Below are positions 1-8,645 of a stretch of 64,000 bases of DNA, piece by piece. The notes under the pieces are model-generated. The model was not told the origin of the DNA. It saw only the letters and a program-made list of their open reading frames with translations, and ran no database searches. Source of the DNA: Facklamia sp964471435. Lineage in GTDB: Bacteria > Bacillota > Bacilli > Lactobacillales > Aerococcaceae. Location of the stretch: assembly GCA_964471435.1 (NCBI GenBank), contig CAYYGA010000004.1, forward strand, positions 1 to 64,000, given 5' to 3'. The position numbers were made by a program, and so were the translations under genes. The stretch's first letter is position 1. Each line of letters starts with the position of its first letter.

Positions 1-1335
1 TACTTCAATTTGAGGGATTCCACGTGGTGCAGGTGGAATATCTGTTAATTGGAAACGTCCTAATGTTTTGTTGTCCGCAGCCATTTCACGCTCACCTTGC
101 AGGACATGAACGTCTACAGCAGGCTGATTATCAGCAGCTGTTGAGAATACTTGCGATTTAGAAGTTGGGATTGTAGTGTTACGGTCGATTAACTTAGTAA
201 ACACACCACCCATAGTTTCAATACCGAGTGATAATGGAGTTACATCAAGTAAAACAATATCTTTTACATCACCTGAAATAACACCGCCTTGAATTGCAGC
301 TCCCATTGCTACTACCTCATCTGGGTTTACTGATTTGTTAGGTTCTTTACCAGTTTCACGTTTAACTGCTTCTTGAACTGCCGGAATACGAGTAGATCCA
401 CCAACCAGAATTACTTCATCAATTTCAGATTTATCTAAACCGGCATCTTTTAATGCTTGACGAACAGGACCTTTAGTTTTTTCTACTAAGTCATGAGTCA
501 ATTCATCAAATTTTGCACGCGTTAAAGTAGTTTCCATATGTAATGGACCATCTGCTGATGCTGTGATAAATGGTAATGAAATTTGAGTTGAAGTTACACC
601 TGATAAGTCTTTTTTGGCTTTTTCAGCTGCATCTTTTAGACGTTGTAAGGCCATTTTATCTTTAGATAAGTCAATTGAATGTTCTTTTTTAAATTCATCT
701 ACTAAATAATCAATAATTTTATTATCAAAATCGTCTCCACCTAGGCTGTTTTCACCTGCAGTAGAAAGAACATCAAAGACTCCATCACCTAACTCAAGGA
801 TGGACACGTCAAATGTTCCCCCACCTAAGTCAAATACTAAGATTTTTTCTTCAAGATCCGGGCTGTCTAAACCGTAAGCCAAAGCCGCAGCCGTTGGTTC
901 GTTAATAATACGTTCAACTTCTAAGCCGGCAATTCTACCTGCATCTTTAGTTGCTTGACGTTGAGCATCGTTAAAGTAAGCAGGTACAGTTATAACTGCT
1001 TTATCAACTTTGTCTCCTAAATAATCTTCGGCGTAAGATTTTAAGTGTTGTAAAATCATAGCTGAGATTTCCTGTGGTGAATAATCCTTGTCACCCATGT
1101 TAGCTTTGTACCCAGCTTCACCGATGTGACGTTTAATAGAAGCAACTGTATTAGGATTTGTTACTGCCTGACGTTTAGCTACTTCACCTACTTGAATTTC
1201 ATCATTTTTATAAGCAACAACTGAAGGTGTCGTACGATTTCCTTCAGGGTTTGGAATTATTTTTGCTTCTCCACCTTCTAAAACTGCTACTGCTGAGTTT
1301 GTTGTTCCTAAGTCAATACCAATAATTTTAGCCAT
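1..1335 (-). CDS. dnaK: Chaperone DnaK (Hsp70), 3' part outside window
   Basis: Hsp70 chaperone; its ATPase cycle is driven by DnaJ and GrpE and it folds or rescues cytosolic proteins. The 445 visible codons cover the whole nucleotide-binding domain and the start of the substrate-binding domain. Visible motifs are GIDLGTTNS near residue 6, the phosphate-2 loop VFDLGGGTFDVS, and the interdomain linker ending DVTPLSLG. A full protein is about 607-610 residues, so roughly 160 residues lie beyond the left edge. The start ATG at 1335 has AAAGGAG upstream. It is the third gene of hrcA-grpE-dnaK, 77 bp after grpE, so it should be repressed by HrcA through the CIRCE sites upstream of hrcA. Confidence 0.98.
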   Translation of the reverse strand, partial: MAKIIGIDLGTTNSAVAVLEGGEAKIIPNPEGNRTTPSVVAYKNDEIQVGEVAKRQAVTNPNTVASIKRHIGEAGYKANMGDKDYSPQEISAMILQHLKSYAEDYLGDKVDKAVITVPAYFNDAQRQATKDAGRIAGLEVERIINEPTAAALAYGLDSPDLEEKILVFDLGGGTFDVSILELGDGVFDVLSTAGENSLGGDDFDNKIIDYLVDEFKKEHSIDLSKDKMALQRLKDAAEKAKKDLSGVTSTQISLPFITASADGPLHMETTLTRAKFDELTHDLVEKTKGPVRQALKDAGLDKSEIDEVILVGGSTRIPAVQEAVKRETGKEPNKSVNPDEVVAMGAAIQGGVISGDVKDIVLLDVTPLSLGIETMGGVFTKLIDRNTTIPTSKSQVFSTAADNQPAVDVHVLQGEREMAADNKTLGRFQLTDIPPAPRGIPQIEV

Positions 1336-1412
1336 ATTTATTTCTCCTTTAATATATATTTTCTTTTTCAGGAAGTTAATTTGTTGTTTTAAACTGTTTT
1401 AAAATCTATTTC

Positions 1413-2030
1413 TTATGCTGAAACAATTACCATAGCCGGGCGAATTACACGGTCATTCAACAGATAGCCTTTTTGTAATACATTTACTACCACATCCGTG
1501 TCTTCTCCTTCGGCTGCGGGCTGAGTTGTAACAGCTTGATGGAAGTTCGGATCAAAAGCTTCATTGATCGGATTTAAGACCTCAATGTTTTCTTCTTTAA
1601 AGGCTTGGATAATCTGGTTATAAACCATCTCAACACCTTTTTTCACAGCTTGAGCGTCTTCCGACTCTGCCTCAACTTCTAAAGCACGCTCCAAGTTATC
1701 CATAGCATCCAGTAATTTTTGTGCCAGAGACTGTGAACGGTATTTAGCAGCATCTTGACGCTCTCTTGTACTGGATCGTTTCATGTTCGCTATTTCTGCT
1801 TGCAGTCGTAAGCTGCGGTCTTCTTTTTCTTCCAGTTTTCTTTCAAGATCAGCGAGTTGATCCGCTAATTCTTTTTTCGTTGTATCTTCATCTAAATGAA
1901 AACTGCTTTTTTCAGCTTCACTATTTTCCTGCTCACTGCCAGCCGTCTCATCAGCTGCTTCGCTGGTTATATCTTCCAATACTTCTTCTAAGTCTTTATC
2001 TTTTTCATTCGTGTTATTTTCTTTCACCAC
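1413..2030 (-). CDS. grpE: Nucleotide exchange factor GrpE
   Basis: Co-chaperone that releases ADP from DnaK. The 205-residue protein has a Glu/Asp-rich N-terminal segment (about residues 1-55), a long charged coiled coil (about 55-115) that forms the dimer stalk, and the C-terminal beta domain that contacts DnaK (about 130-205, with INEAFDPNFHQAV). The length is usual for the family. Start is GTG at 2030, with GAGGGGG about ten bases upstream and a second GTG directly after it. It lies 19 bp downstream of hrcA in one operon. Confidence 0.97.
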   Translation of the reverse strand: MVKENNTNEKDKDLEEVLEDITSEAADETAGSEQENSEAEKSSFHLDEDTTKKELADQLADLERKLEEKEDRSLRLQAEIANMKRSSTRERQDAAKYRSQSLAQKLLDAMDNLERALEVEAESEDAQAVKKGVEMVYNQIIQAFKEENIEVLNPINEAFDPNFHQAVTTQPAAEGEDTDVVVNVLQKGYLLNDRVIRPAMVIVSA

Positions 2031-2049
2031 TTGATGACCCCCTCATTAT

Positions 2050-3075
2050 TTAATGTGTAAACTCATGCAAGCATTGTTCCATTAAAGCAATTACTCTTTT
2101 AAAGTCCATCGTTGAAGGACCTAATAAAGCAATACTCATTTTTTGAACTCCTTGTGTAAAGGTTGCCACCGCTAATGAAAGATGATGCATACTTGTCGGT
2201 CCAAAATCTAGTCCAAAAAGAACCTGGATGCCATCTTTACTCGTTTCAAAAATATTGAATAGTTCTTTTGAACCGTCCAACAGAGTAAACAGCTCTTTAA
2301 AATCATCTGGTGTCACGCTTGTGTCAAGAAAATCAAATAGATTATTCTTACCCGTCACAAAATAGCGGTGCCCCTTTAACTGCTGGATTGCTTTTTCTAC
2401 TAACGGAGAAAAGTCAATCTGAGCTGAGACTATCTTATAAATTTCTAAGGGTAAGGTAAATCTCAACCTCTGATAAGCATCCTCTAATAAGACTTCAGTC
2501 AATTCCTCATTTAACATTTCACTGATTTCTTTAATTTGGGTGCTTTCAAGAGGATAGTTCGGGTGGTGGAACACTTGACTCTCAATATGACCCAAATCCG
2601 TCACTAGAATTCCAATTAAACTTGTATCACTTAATTGGACTAACTTAAAATCCATAATTCGATGGTATTCATTGCTTTGACCAAAAACCAAACCGATATA
2701 TCCGGTTAATGAAACTAAGAGGTCCGAGACCATTTTACTTGTTTTCATTACATCACTTGACTGGTTGCGAAATAGTTCATTAACAGCTTTCTGGTCACTT
2801 TCATGGTTGTCTACTGTATTTATATCATTTGTAGCTGTGATTAGGCGATTCACATAGTAACGATAGCCATCATAGGATGGTATGCGGCCGCTGGATGTGT
2901 GGGCTTTTAAAATATACCCTTTCTTTTCCAGAACCACCATATCGTTTCTGACGGTTGCAGGACTTACATCTAAAATACTTTCTCTGAGTAAAGTCTTGGA
3001 ACCGATTGGAACTTCTAACTCCCTATATAATTTAACAATCAGATTTAATATCTCATCTTGTCTTGGAGTTAACAA
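2050..3075 (-). CDS. hrcA: Heat-inducible transcription repressor HrcA
   Basis: Repressor of class I heat-shock genes; it binds CIRCE and is kept active by GroEL in other Firmicutes. The N-terminal winged helix begins LTPRQDEILNLIVKLY and contains VSPATVRNDMVVLEKKGY; the rest is the GAF-like dimerisation domain. I chose TTG at 3075 because GAGGTGAG sits five bases upstream and it gives the usual N-terminus (MLTPRQ). The longer frame from GTG at 3102 would place the start inside the CIRCE operator and has no ribosome binding site. First gene of hrcA-grpE-dnaK and probably autoregulated. Confidence 0.95.
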   Translation of the reverse strand: MLTPRQDEILNLIVKLYRELEVPIGSKTLLRESILDVSPATVRNDMVVLEKKGYILKAHTSSGRIPSYDGYRYYVNRLITATNDINTVDNHESDQKAVNELFRNQSSDVMKTSKMVSDLLVSLTGYIGLVFGQSNEYHRIMDFKLVQLSDTSLIGILVTDLGHIESQVFHHPNYPLESTQIKEISEMLNEELTEVLLEDAYQRLRFTLPLEIYKIVSAQIDFSPLVEKAIQQLKGHRYFVTGKNNLFDFLDTSVTPDDFKELFTLLDGSKELFNIFETSKDGIQVLFGLDFGPTSMHHLSLAVATFTQGVQKMSIALLGPSTMDFKRVIALMEQCLHEFTH

Positions 3076-3095
3076 AACGCTCACCTCACTTTTAG

Positions 3096-3122
3096 TTAGC
3101 ACTTAATGTGTATGAGTGCTAA
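3096..3122 (-). promoter_or_regulatory. CIRCE operator (promoter-proximal copy)
   Basis: Inverted repeat TTAGCACTT-N9-GAGTGCTAA, which differs by one base from the CIRCE consensus TTAGCACTC-N9-GAGTGCTAA. It lies just downstream of the -10 hexamer, around the expected transcription start, and 20 bp before the hrcA TTG start. Confidence 0.93.
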
Positions 3123-3130
3123 CTACATAT

Positions 3131-3159
3131 ATAATACTGTTTTTCCTACCCCTTGTCAA
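3131..3159 (-). promoter_or_regulatory. SigA-type promoter of hrcA-grpE-dnaK
   Basis: On the minus strand a perfect -35 TTGACA (3154-3159), a 17-bp spacer and -10 TATTAT (3131-3136). It sits between the two CIRCE operators. Confidence 0.85.
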
Positions 3160-3186
3160 GTCTTTTGAGGCATTTTTCCCAAAAAA

Positions 3187-3213
3187 TTAGCACTCTTTTA
3201 TCAAGAGTGCTAA
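3187..3213 (-). promoter_or_regulatory. CIRCE operator (distal, perfect copy), also a likely ribF terminator
   Basis: Perfect TTAGCACTC-N9-GAGTGCTAA. Read on the minus strand, the arms extend to an 11-bp stem (TTAGCACTCTT/AAGAGTGCTAA) with a 5-nt loop, followed directly by TTTTTT (3181-3186). It lies 55 bp after the ribF stop. The same bases can therefore be an HrcA operator in DNA and an intrinsic terminator in RNA. Confidence 0.92.
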
Positions 3214-3267
3214 AAATCAAAATTAAGAGCTGTTTTAATCCATTACTGGCTTAGTATAGTTAATTTA

Positions 3268-4206
3268 TTAAGTTTTGAAAAAGTTTTGAGTTTCAATTAA
3301 GTCTGCGTCTAATTGTTTGACTAAGCCTTCTACTGCCTCAAATTTCAGTTCACCACGCAGGTATTTCCACCATTTTATTTTTACTTCTTCACCATAAATC
3401 ATCTGATTAAAGTTTAAAATATAAACTTCTACTGAAAGGTTTTTCTCCTTTGTAAAAGTTACATTATAACCAACTGAAGCCATTCCTTGATACCAGTGAC
3501 CCTTCACCCAAAGTTCCACAATATAAACACCGATGCCTGGTACTGTTTCACAAAAACCCGTTGCAATATTGGCAGTGGGGTAACCAATACTTCTTCCTCT
3601 TTTTTCTCCGTTGATGACTGTCCCGCTTGTTTGGTAAGTATAACCTAATTCCCGGTTAGCAGATTCTATATCACCTTGAATAATAAACTGCCGGATACTG
3701 GTAGTACCTATTTTATGAGAGTGAAGTGTCTGTTGTGGTATTTCAATAACAGAGAAGTTTCCTTTTGCATGAACAGGCAGAGTCTGCATATTGGCGATAT
3801 CTTTTTTTCCATAAGTATAATCAAAGCCGGCTACTACTGCTTGCGCGTTTAGACCTTTAATATAGTTTTCCACAAATTCTTCCGGCGCTTGAGCACCCAT
3901 GTCATAGGTGAATTCTGCTATATAAACAATATCAACGCCTTGTGCTTCAAATAATTCCATCTTACGTTTTACAGGGGATAGATAAGTATAAGTGTGCGGA
4001 TGAATTTTTGCATAAACTAATTGAGGTGTATGATTAAAAGTCATTACCGCTAGTTTTATACCACGTTTTTTTGCTTCTTTGCCAGCGGCTTGGATTACTT
4101 CTTGATGGCCTAGATGGACGCCGTCAAAAAATCCAAGAGCTAAAACAACAGGCTGGTCAACTATTAATTTTGGATCATAAGGATGTTTTAATTCAATAAC
4201 TTGCAT
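3268..4206 (-). CDS. ribF: Bifunctional riboflavin kinase / FAD synthetase RibF
   Basis: Converts riboflavin to FMN and FMN to FAD in the cytoplasm. The N-terminal adenylyltransferase domain shows GFFDGVHLGHQ near residue 26 and a conserved TTSIRQ motif near 168. The C-terminal kinase domain (from about residue 185) shows GRSIGYPTAN. At 312 residues it is standard length. Start ATG at 4206 has AAAAGGTG upstream. It follows truB by only 3 bp, so the pair is cotranscribed, a common Firmicutes linkage. Confidence 0.97.
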   Translation of the reverse strand: MQVIELKHPYDPKLIVDQPVVLALGFFDGVHLGHQEVIQAAGKEAKKRGIKLAVMTFNHTPQLVYAKIHPHTYTYLSPVKRKMELFEAQGVDIVYIAEFTYDMGAQAPEEFVENYIKGLNAQAVVAGFDYTYGKKDIANMQTLPVHAKGNFSVIEIPQQTLHSHKIGTTSIRQFIIQGDIESANRELGYTYQTSGTVINGEKRGRSIGYPTANIATGFCETVPGIGVYIVELWVKGHWYQGMASVGYNVTFTKEKNLSVEVYILNFNQMIYGEEVKIKWWKYLRGELKFEAVEGLVKQLDADLIETQNFFKT

Positions 4207-4209
4207 ATT

Positions 4210-5130
4210 CTACACCTTTTCGTTTATAAACATTTTAAATGGTTTTACTAAACCTTTTTTACTTGGATGTGCTTGATAGATAGCTTGGAGTTTATTACTA
4301 TAAAATAAAGCTACTGGTTCAGAAAAGTCTTTATCAAAGAAAGTTTCTTCAACTACACTCCCATGTTGAACTTTTTCCATTTGAGCTTCCGTGAGATTTA
4401 ATTGAGGTAAATTTTCAATGGCTCTTTCCATTGGATATACCGCTTCATTTAAAGCTTGTTTTTCTTTTAAATCTTCTAACTGATTCAAAGTCAATGCTTC
4501 TGCAGCTTTAAAACCACCGGTTTCAATTCGTCTTAGATAAGACATATGGCTGGGATAGCCAAGTTTTTCGCCTAAATCAACTGCTAAAGTTCGGACATAA
4601 GTACCTTTACCGCACTCTACTTCAAATGACCACTTCTGCGTTCCGTCTTGTTGATTATAAATAGGACTGCTAGTCCTTTTAAAGTAATTAATTTGTGCCC
4701 TTCTTCTAGGTCTTTCCACTTCTATGCCTTCACGTGCATATTCATAGAGTCTTTTTCCTTTTACTTTTACGGCTGAATAATAAGGCGGAATTTGAGTGAT
4801 AGTTCCTTGTAAACTCTCCATTGCCTTGTCTATTTCTTCAGTTGTTAAAGGCTGATCCACCGCTTTTCGAGACACTACTTCTCCTTCTGCATCTTCAGTA
4901 GTTGTTGCAGTCCCTAAAGTTATCTCACCTCGATATACTTTTTTTCCATCCATTAAAAGTTCAACTAATTTGGTGGCCTGCCCTAAACAAACTACCAACA
5001 CCCCTTCAACTGCAGGATCTAGGGTACCTGTATGGCCGACCCTTTTCATTCCAAATATTCTTCGTAATTTGAATACTACATCATGGCTGGTCATGCCGCT
5101 TTCTTTCCAAACTGCTACTATTCCATTCAA
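4210..5130 (-). CDS. truB: tRNA pseudouridine(55) synthase TruB
   Basis: Makes pseudouridine 55 in the T-loop of tRNAs. The catalytic Asp lies in GHTGTLDPAVEGVL; the KVKGKRLYEYAREG and GTYVRTLAVDLGEKLG segments are typical. I chose TTG at 5130, which has GGGGGTTG eight bases upstream and gives the family N-terminus MNGIVAVWKESGMTSHDVV. The in-frame ATG at 5145 has no ribosome binding site and contains those Gs in its own codons. It is linked to ribF and separated from rbfA by a strong terminator. Confidence 0.96.
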   Translation of the reverse strand: MNGIVAVWKESGMTSHDVVFKLRRIFGMKRVGHTGTLDPAVEGVLVVCLGQATKLVELLMDGKKVYRGEITLGTATTTEDAEGEVVSRKAVDQPLTTEEIDKAMESLQGTITQIPPYYSAVKVKGKRLYEYAREGIEVERPRRRAQINYFKRTSSPIYNQQDGTQKWSFEVECGKGTYVRTLAVDLGEKLGYPSHMSYLRRIETGGFKAAEALTLNQLEDLKEKQALNEAVYPMERAIENLPQLNLTEAQMEKVQHGSVVEETFFDKDFSEPVALFYSNKLQAIYQAHPSKKGLVKPFKMFINEKV

Positions 5131-5215
5131 AATATCAACCCCCATTGAAGTCTAACATTTCCATTATACTTTAAAAGCTCTTTTAGACCAACCTTTTAAT
5201 GGATAGATTAAGTGA

Positions 5216-5258
5216 TCAAAAAAAGGCTGCTGCAAACTAGGAAGTTTGCAGCAGCCTT
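5216..5258 (-). terminator. Rho-independent terminator after rbfA
   Basis: A 16-bp perfect stem (AAGGCTGCTGCAAACT with its complement, 5223-5258), a 4-nt loop and a T-run on the minus strand (5218-5224). It ends the rimP-to-rbfA operon and isolates truB-ribF. Confidence 0.95.
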
Positions 5259-5302
5259 AAGTTGATAGAATGACATCTAAATGTCTACATTAAAAATTTC
5301 TA

Positions 5303-5653
5303 TTAGTCTTTTGATTTAATTTCATTAAGTAATTTATCTATACGATTACCGTAGTCTACTGAATGATCGCGTTCAAAACTGATTTCAGGCACTTTATAAA
5401 GAGAAAGTCTTTTGCCTAGTTCTGATCTGATTTTTCCGGTAACTGCCTGCAATCCATCGGCTGTTTTCTGCCGCTCGCTGGCTTTATCACTTAAAGTCGA
5501 ATAGAAAATTTTAGCCTGCTGAAGGTCCCCGGTTAATTCTACATCAGTAATAGTTATTCCTTCAACACGGGGATCTTTAACCTCATGTACCATGATGTCA
5601 TTGACTTCACGCATAATTTCCTGGCGCACACGGCCGATTCTATAATTTGCCAT
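5303..5653 (-). CDS. rbfA: 30S ribosome-binding factor RbfA
   Basis: Small KH-like protein that assists maturation of the 16S rRNA 5' region in 30S assembly. The 116 residues begin ANYRIGRVRQEIMREVNDI and include the segment VEGITITDVELTGDLQQAKIF; length is typical. It lies 21 bp downstream of infB and is the last gene before the terminator at 5216-5258. Confidence 0.96.
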   Translation of the reverse strand: MANYRIGRVRQEIMREVNDIMVHEVKDPRVEGITITDVELTGDLQQAKIFYSTLSDKASERQKTADGLQAVTGKIRSELGKRLSLYKVPEISFERDHSVDYGNRIDKLLNEIKSKD

Positions 5654-5674
5654 AGTATCGCTCCTTATCTATGA

Positions 5675-7933
5675 TTAGCGTTTAACTTCTACCATTCGGT
5701 AAGGTTCAATGATGTCATCTACTTTAACATCATTATAGCCTGCAATCATGATACCACATTCAAAGCCTTTACTCACTTCTCTTGCATCATCTTTAAAACG
5801 TTTCAAGCTTGCTAGTTCACCGTCATAAATAACAATATTATCACGAATTAAGCGTACGTTACTTGAACGTTGAATGAAGCCGTCTAAAACATAAGCTCCG
5901 GCAATAGTACCTAATTTAGAAACAGAATAGGTTTCACGAACAATCACTTGACCTGTAATCTCTTCAACATATTCAGGGTCTAATAGTCCTGTCATGGCTG
6001 TTTCAATTTCATCAATCGCGTTATAAATAACGTTATGGAGACGAATATCAACTTGATCTTCTTCAGCCTGTGCACGAGCTTGCGGTGTTGGACGAACATT
6101 AAAACCAATAACAATTGCTTCAGAAGCAGTCGCCAAAGTAATATCACTTTCGTTAATGGCTCCTACAGCCTGGTGAACGATATTTACTTTTACACCTTCA
6201 ACGTCGATTTTCATAAAGCTGGCTGCTAAAGCTTCAATTGAACCTTGAACATCACCTTTAATAATGACATTAACTGAGCGTAAATCACCTTCTTGAAGTG
6301 TTTCAAACAAGTTATCCAGAGTAACTTTTTTCTTTAAGTCACGTTGCTGTTCTTGAGCTTTTTGAGCTCTTTCTTCTCCAGCCTGGCGTGCTGTTTTTTC
6401 ATCTTCAAAGACTACAAATTGGTCACCGGCTTGAGGAGCATCACTAAGACCGGTTATTTCGATCGGTGTCGAAGGTCCAGCTGATTTAATACGACGTCCC
6501 TGATCATTTACCATTGTTCTGACACGTCCATAAGTATTTCCTACAACAATCGGATCCCCAACATTTAAAGTTCCTTGTTGAACTAAAAGAGTCGCTGTTG
6601 CACCGGTTGACTTGTCTAATCTTGCTTCAATAACAGTACCTAAAGCTAAACGATCTGGATTAGCTTTCAATTCTTGAACTTCTGCTACTAAAACAATCAT
6701 TTCTAACAACTCATCAAGATTTGTTCCAAGCTTGGCGGATATATTAACAAAAATATTTTCCCCGCCCCATGCTTCTGGAATAATACCGTGTTCTGTTAAT
6801 TCCTGCATAACTCTTTCTGGATTCGCTTCAGGTTTATCAATCTTATTAATGGCAACAATAATCGGAACTCCAGCTGCTTTAGCATGATTTATTGCTTCAA
6901 CTGTTTGAGGCATGACACCATCATCCGCTGCTACAACTATAATAGTGATATCAGTAATATCAGCTCCACGGGCACGCATAGTAGTAAACGCCGCGTGTCC
7001 TGGTGTATCTAAGAAAGTAATCGGCTTACCATCAACTTGGATTTGATAGGCTCCAATATGCTGCGTGATCCCACCGGCTTCGCCTTCTGTAACACGTGTA
7101 TTACGGAAAGAGTCTAATAAGGAAGTTTTACCATGATCAACGTGTCCCATAATGGTAACGACTGGAGGTCTTGATACACGGTTTTCGTCTTCTTCTGCAG
7201 CTTCAAAATAATGATCTAAGTCTGAAACTTCTACCACAACTTTTTCTACAGGCTCAACACCATATTCCAAACAAATCACTTCAATTACATCACTTGATAA
7301 AGCTTGATTTTGGTTCACCATGACTCCCTGCATCATTAATTTTTTAATGATTTCAGTAGCATCGCGGTGGAAGCCTTTAGCGATATCTTGTACATTCATT
7401 CCTTCTACATAATGAAATTCTTCAGGAAGATCTTTATGCTTGCGCGCAGTCATTCCTTTAGATTCAATTACGGGCCCTCTATTACGGCCTCTTCGACGGT
7501 TATGACGTCTACCTTGAGAACGTTTAGAACCACCGCTTCGTGTAGATTTAGCTTGTCCTTGATTTGTTTGTGATCCTTGACCAGCTTTTGTATTTTTATT
7601 GTTATCAGAAGTATTAGATTTAGTCTGTGTTTGCTTAGACTGTTTATTATTTGCTTGGGTATTATGTTTAGCTTCTACGGGCTTATGCCCCTTTCCATCT
7701 TGTTCTTTTTGTTTGTTAGATACAGTATCCTGTTTATCAGCTTTTTTAGAATCTGATTGAGTATGACTGCTGTTTTTAATCTTTAGTGCCTGAGTTAGCT
7801 TATTCTGCTGTGCTTCATCTATTGATGACATGTGACTGCTGAATTCCAACCCTTGCTTTTCAGCTATTTCCAACATATCCTTGGATGACATGTTATGTTT
7901 CTTAGCAAATTCATAAATTCGCATAGCTACCAT
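5675..7933 (-). CDS. infB: Translation initiation factor IF-2
   Basis: GTPase that places fMet-tRNA in the ribosomal P site. Of 752 residues, 1-50 form the first IF2_N domain, about 52-160 a low-complexity linker rich in Asn, Lys, Gln and Ser ending in a basic RRHNRRRGRNRG patch, and about 165-215 a second IF2_N domain. The G domain has G1 GHVDHGKT (263-270), G3 DTPGHAAF and G4 NKID, followed by the beta-barrel and C-terminal fMet-binding domains. Start ATG at 7933 has AGGAAGGTG upstream. It sits in the conserved nusA-infB operon. Confidence 0.98.
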   Translation of the reverse strand: MVAMRIYEFAKKHNMSSKDMLEIAEKQGLEFSSHMSSIDEAQQNKLTQALKIKNSSHTQSDSKKADKQDTVSNKQKEQDGKGHKPVEAKHNTQANNKQSKQTQTKSNTSDNNKNTKAGQGSQTNQGQAKSTRSGGSKRSQGRRHNRRRGRNRGPVIESKGMTARKHKDLPEEFHYVEGMNVQDIAKGFHRDATEIIKKLMMQGVMVNQNQALSSDVIEVICLEYGVEPVEKVVVEVSDLDHYFEAAEEDENRVSRPPVVTIMGHVDHGKTSLLDSFRNTRVTEGEAGGITQHIGAYQIQVDGKPITFLDTPGHAAFTTMRARGADITDITIIVVAADDGVMPQTVEAINHAKAAGVPIIVAINKIDKPEANPERVMQELTEHGIIPEAWGGENIFVNISAKLGTNLDELLEMIVLVAEVQELKANPDRLALGTVIEARLDKSTGATATLLVQQGTLNVGDPIVVGNTYGRVRTMVNDQGRRIKSAGPSTPIEITGLSDAPQAGDQFVVFEDEKTARQAGEERAQKAQEQQRDLKKKVTLDNLFETLQEGDLRSVNVIIKGDVQGSIEALAASFMKIDVEGVKVNIVHQAVGAINESDITLATASEAIVIGFNVRPTPQARAQAEEDQVDIRLHNVIYNAIDEIETAMTGLLDPEYVEEITGQVIVRETYSVSKLGTIAGAYVLDGFIQRSSNVRLIRDNIVIYDGELASLKRFKDDAREVSKGFECGIMIAGYNDVKVDDIIEPYRMVEVKR

Positions 7934-7955
7934 ATAATCACCTTCCTAGTTCTAT

Positions 7956-8282
7956 CTATTTATCATTCATGTTCTCTACTCCTGTCACATATGATAAAAA
8001 TTTTTTCGACATGCCGGCGTTCGTTATTCCTAATATTGCACGAGATTTTCCGATTGCCTGGCTGATTTCAATTTTATTAAAATTATTAGTCAAAGGTACT
8101 TTATAATTCTGACTGAAGCTTTCGTATCTCGCCAGAGTTTTTTCACTGACATCGCTAGCTATGACAATCAGTTTTACTTTTCCCTTTTTAATCGCTTTTT
8201 CTACCTGCTCATCTCCTGAGACCAGAGCATTGGCTCTTTGAGCCAGGCCTAGAAGATTTAGTTGTTTAGTATGTGGTGTCAT
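7956..8282 (-). CDS. ylxQ: L7Ae/L30e-family RNA-binding protein YlxQ
   Basis: 108-residue member of the L7Ae/L30e/S12e/Gadd45 family, whose members bind kink-turn RNA. Visible: LLGLAQRANALVSGDEQVEKAIKKGK, then LIVIASDVSEKT, and the C-terminal segment IGKSRAILGITN. Its exact role is unsettled in the family. The start overlaps the end of rnpM by 17 bp, so the two are translationally coupled inside the nusA-infB operon. Confidence 0.92.
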   Translation of the reverse strand: MTPHTKQLNLLGLAQRANALVSGDEQVEKAIKKGKVKLIVIASDVSEKTLARYESFSQNYKVPLTNNFNKIEISQAIGKSRAILGITNAGMSKKFLSYVTGVENMNDK

Positions 8283-8577
8283 GTAATTCTTTACGCGCTT
8301 TCTGATAATCTAAGTATTCATAAAGTTCTTCATAAAAACTGTCATCAATTTTTGTTGCCAGAACACGATCAAACACTTTTTTCTCTTTAGCTTTGTGAGC
8401 TAAATCCGGTTGTAAAGAAATGTAAGCGCCGCGGCCGTTTTTTCGCCCTGTTGGATCAATTTCTACATCTCCTTCAGGTGTGCGGACAATTCGAATCAAT
8501 TCCTTTTTAGGAAAACTTTCGCCTGAGACCACACATTTTCTCATAGGAGTTTTACGTACTTTTTGCTGCTTCGACAT
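8266..8577 (-). CDS. rnpM: RNase P modulator RnpM (YlxR, DUF448)
   Basis: Small basic protein of the YlxR/DUF448 family. Homologues have been reported to bind RNA and modulate RNase P. Signature residues seen are the N-terminal KTPMRKCVVSGE and the GRGAYIS motif after DPTGRKN. I chose ATG at 8577, which has a perfect GAGGAGG eight bases upstream; the frame is open for seven more codons. It lies between nusA and ylxQ, the standard position. Confidence 0.93.
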   Translation of the reverse strand: MSKQQKVRKTPMRKCVVSGESFPKKELIRIVRTPEGDVEIDPTGRKNGRGAYISLQPDLAHKAKEKKVFDRVLATKIDDSFYEELYEYLDYQKARKELHDTTY

Positions 8578-8645
8578 AATCACAACCTCCTCTAACATAG
8601 ATGCCTATTTTAATATTAAAAGTATTTAAGCTAAGAAATTAATCA

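Noticed and set aside
7440..7790. Repetitive Asn/Gln/Lys/Ser-coding stretch in infB
   Set aside because: This is the usual low-complexity linker of IF-2, not an inserted repeat or separate gene.
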